Shown here: piece by piece, positions 6,370 to 6,940 of the stretch
How positions within the stretch are numbered: position 1 is the stretch's first letter
Layout: every line of letters begins with the position of its first letter
DNA from: Nitrospinota bacterium
GTDB lineage: Bacteria > UBA8248
Assembly (NCBI GenBank): GCA_003506735.1
Contig: DNYS01000032.1
Location: 3,399 to 10,338 of the forward strand
Reading direction: 5' to 3'
Length of the DNA stretch: 6,940 bases
Notes under the pieces: model-generated
Database searches by the model: none
What the model was told of the DNA's origin: nothing
Seen by the model: only the letters and a program-made list of their open reading frames with translations
Position numbers and translations under genes: made by a program

Positions 6370-6940
6370 CTACGAACCCAACAATTCGGGAACCCGGTTT
6401 CGCACCTCGGGTGTGGCCTGCTCATAGGCATGGGTGATGCGCAGAATCCGCGCCTCGGCGCCTGGGAGGCCCACGATCTGATCTCCATGGGCAAACCGGC
6501 GGCCGGGCTGAACCCCGTCGGCACCATCAGGACGGGAAACCCCGTGAAATTGTGCGGACCCGTCAGGGGCCGGCCCATGCCGAGAAAAGACGATTCCTTT
6601 CCGTTGACCGTTCCCACCGCGGTTTCGATGGGTGCGGCCACGCAGGGATATCCGGGGAGAAGCAGGCCGTCAAACGGCTGAAAGAGCGCCTCCGCCATCC
6701 GCCTGAGAACGACTCTTTTTTGAAGCGCCTGGATATACATGGCCACCGTCGCTTTCTTGGCGTTCTCCAGCCGCTTCCGCACGTCGTCCCCGATTTTTTC
6801 GGGATGCTTTTCGAGATTTTCCCGATGCACGTTCAACAGCTCCGCATCGGCGATTGGCTGGCGCTCCGAGTTCAATTCTTCCGCGAAGGGGCAGCGACTG
6901 TCTTCCCTGTCAAGCCGGAACAGCCTGAGTGCGCCATGGT
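6370..6940 (-). pseudogene. Amidase-signature enzyme, C-terminal part, with a frameshift near the end
   Basis: About 190 C-terminal residues are in the window and the frame is open to its right edge, so the N-terminal half with the Ser-cisSer-Lys triad and Gly/Ser-rich signature lies outside. The visible part has the typical helical stretch (DAELLNVHRENLEKHPEKIG), then FDGLLLPGYPCVAAPIE and TGPHNFTGFPVLMVPTGFSP, which are standard for GatA-like amidases. After GLPM the frame as read becomes nonsense (EIRSWASQAPRRG). Adding one base at the GG run near 6485-6486 restores GDQIVGLPGAEARILRITHA and a normal ending, PELLGS, stopping at 6370; unrepaired, it runs to 6315. The substrate is unknown: free-standing amidases act on many amides, and GatA itself works with GatB/C, not seen here. 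It is convergent with the Mo-enzyme gene; the 79-base gap has no convincing terminator. Confidence 0.8.

Noticed and set aside
1..6940. CRISPR arrays, tRNA or rRNA genes, insertion sequences and tandem repeats
   Set aside because: I saw no repeated spacer units, tRNA-like cloverleaf, rRNA segments, transposase motifs or terminal repeats on either strand.

Overview
This is a GC-rich bacterial chromosomal window. Its most notable gene is a selenocysteine-containing, deiodinase-like thioredoxin-fold protein at 2696-3319. An in-frame TGA at 2954-2956 lies inside the active-site motif (FGAIT-U-PPY), and a GC-rich hairpin with the geometry of a bacterial SECIS element follows it directly. Reading that TGA as stop would split the gene into two meaningless halves. 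The organism cannot be named from this window. The O-antigen ligase fits a Gram-negative with a lipopolysaccharide-type envelope, and the overall feel is of an uncultured proteobacterium-like or deep-branching environmental lineage. If the selenoprotein reading is right, the genome must also encode SelA/SelB/SelC/SelD, none of which is visible here.

Layout. Positions 1-1245 (+) hold the end of an O-antigen ligase/polymerase-type membrane protein, open at the left edge. Convergent to it, 1348-2145 (-) is a SAM-dependent methyltransferase whose reading frame is broken twice at short homopolymers. Upstream of that gene on the same strand, 2145-2642 holds a weak, unrecognised open frame ending in a TGATG overlap with the methyltransferase start, with a perfect AT-rich palindrome at 2340-2362. 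An AT-rich promoter region (about 2620-2695) then starts a rightward group: the selenoprotein (2696-3319), a pyridoxamine-phosphate-oxidase-fold (PPOX/F420-type) flavoprotein (3489-3911), and a 761-residue cytoplasmic molybdopterin oxidoreductase with a 4Fe-4S site (4005-6290). At the right edge, 6370-6940 (-) is the C-terminal part of an amidase-signature enzyme, again with a one-base frameshift near its end and running off the window.

How the genes fit together. The left third (ligase, methyltransferase) looks like the edge of a surface-polysaccharide locus. The rightward group is three redox proteins in a row: a selenol thioredoxin-fold enzyme, a small flavin/deazaflavin-binding protein and a Mo-pterin enzyme. 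Co-transcription is possible but unproved, since the gaps are 169 and 93 bases. Three single-base indels at homopolymers in two genes suggest either systematic sequencing or assembly errors or recent gene decay. That matters when judging the in-frame TGA, which would have to be a substitution rather than an indel to be an error.
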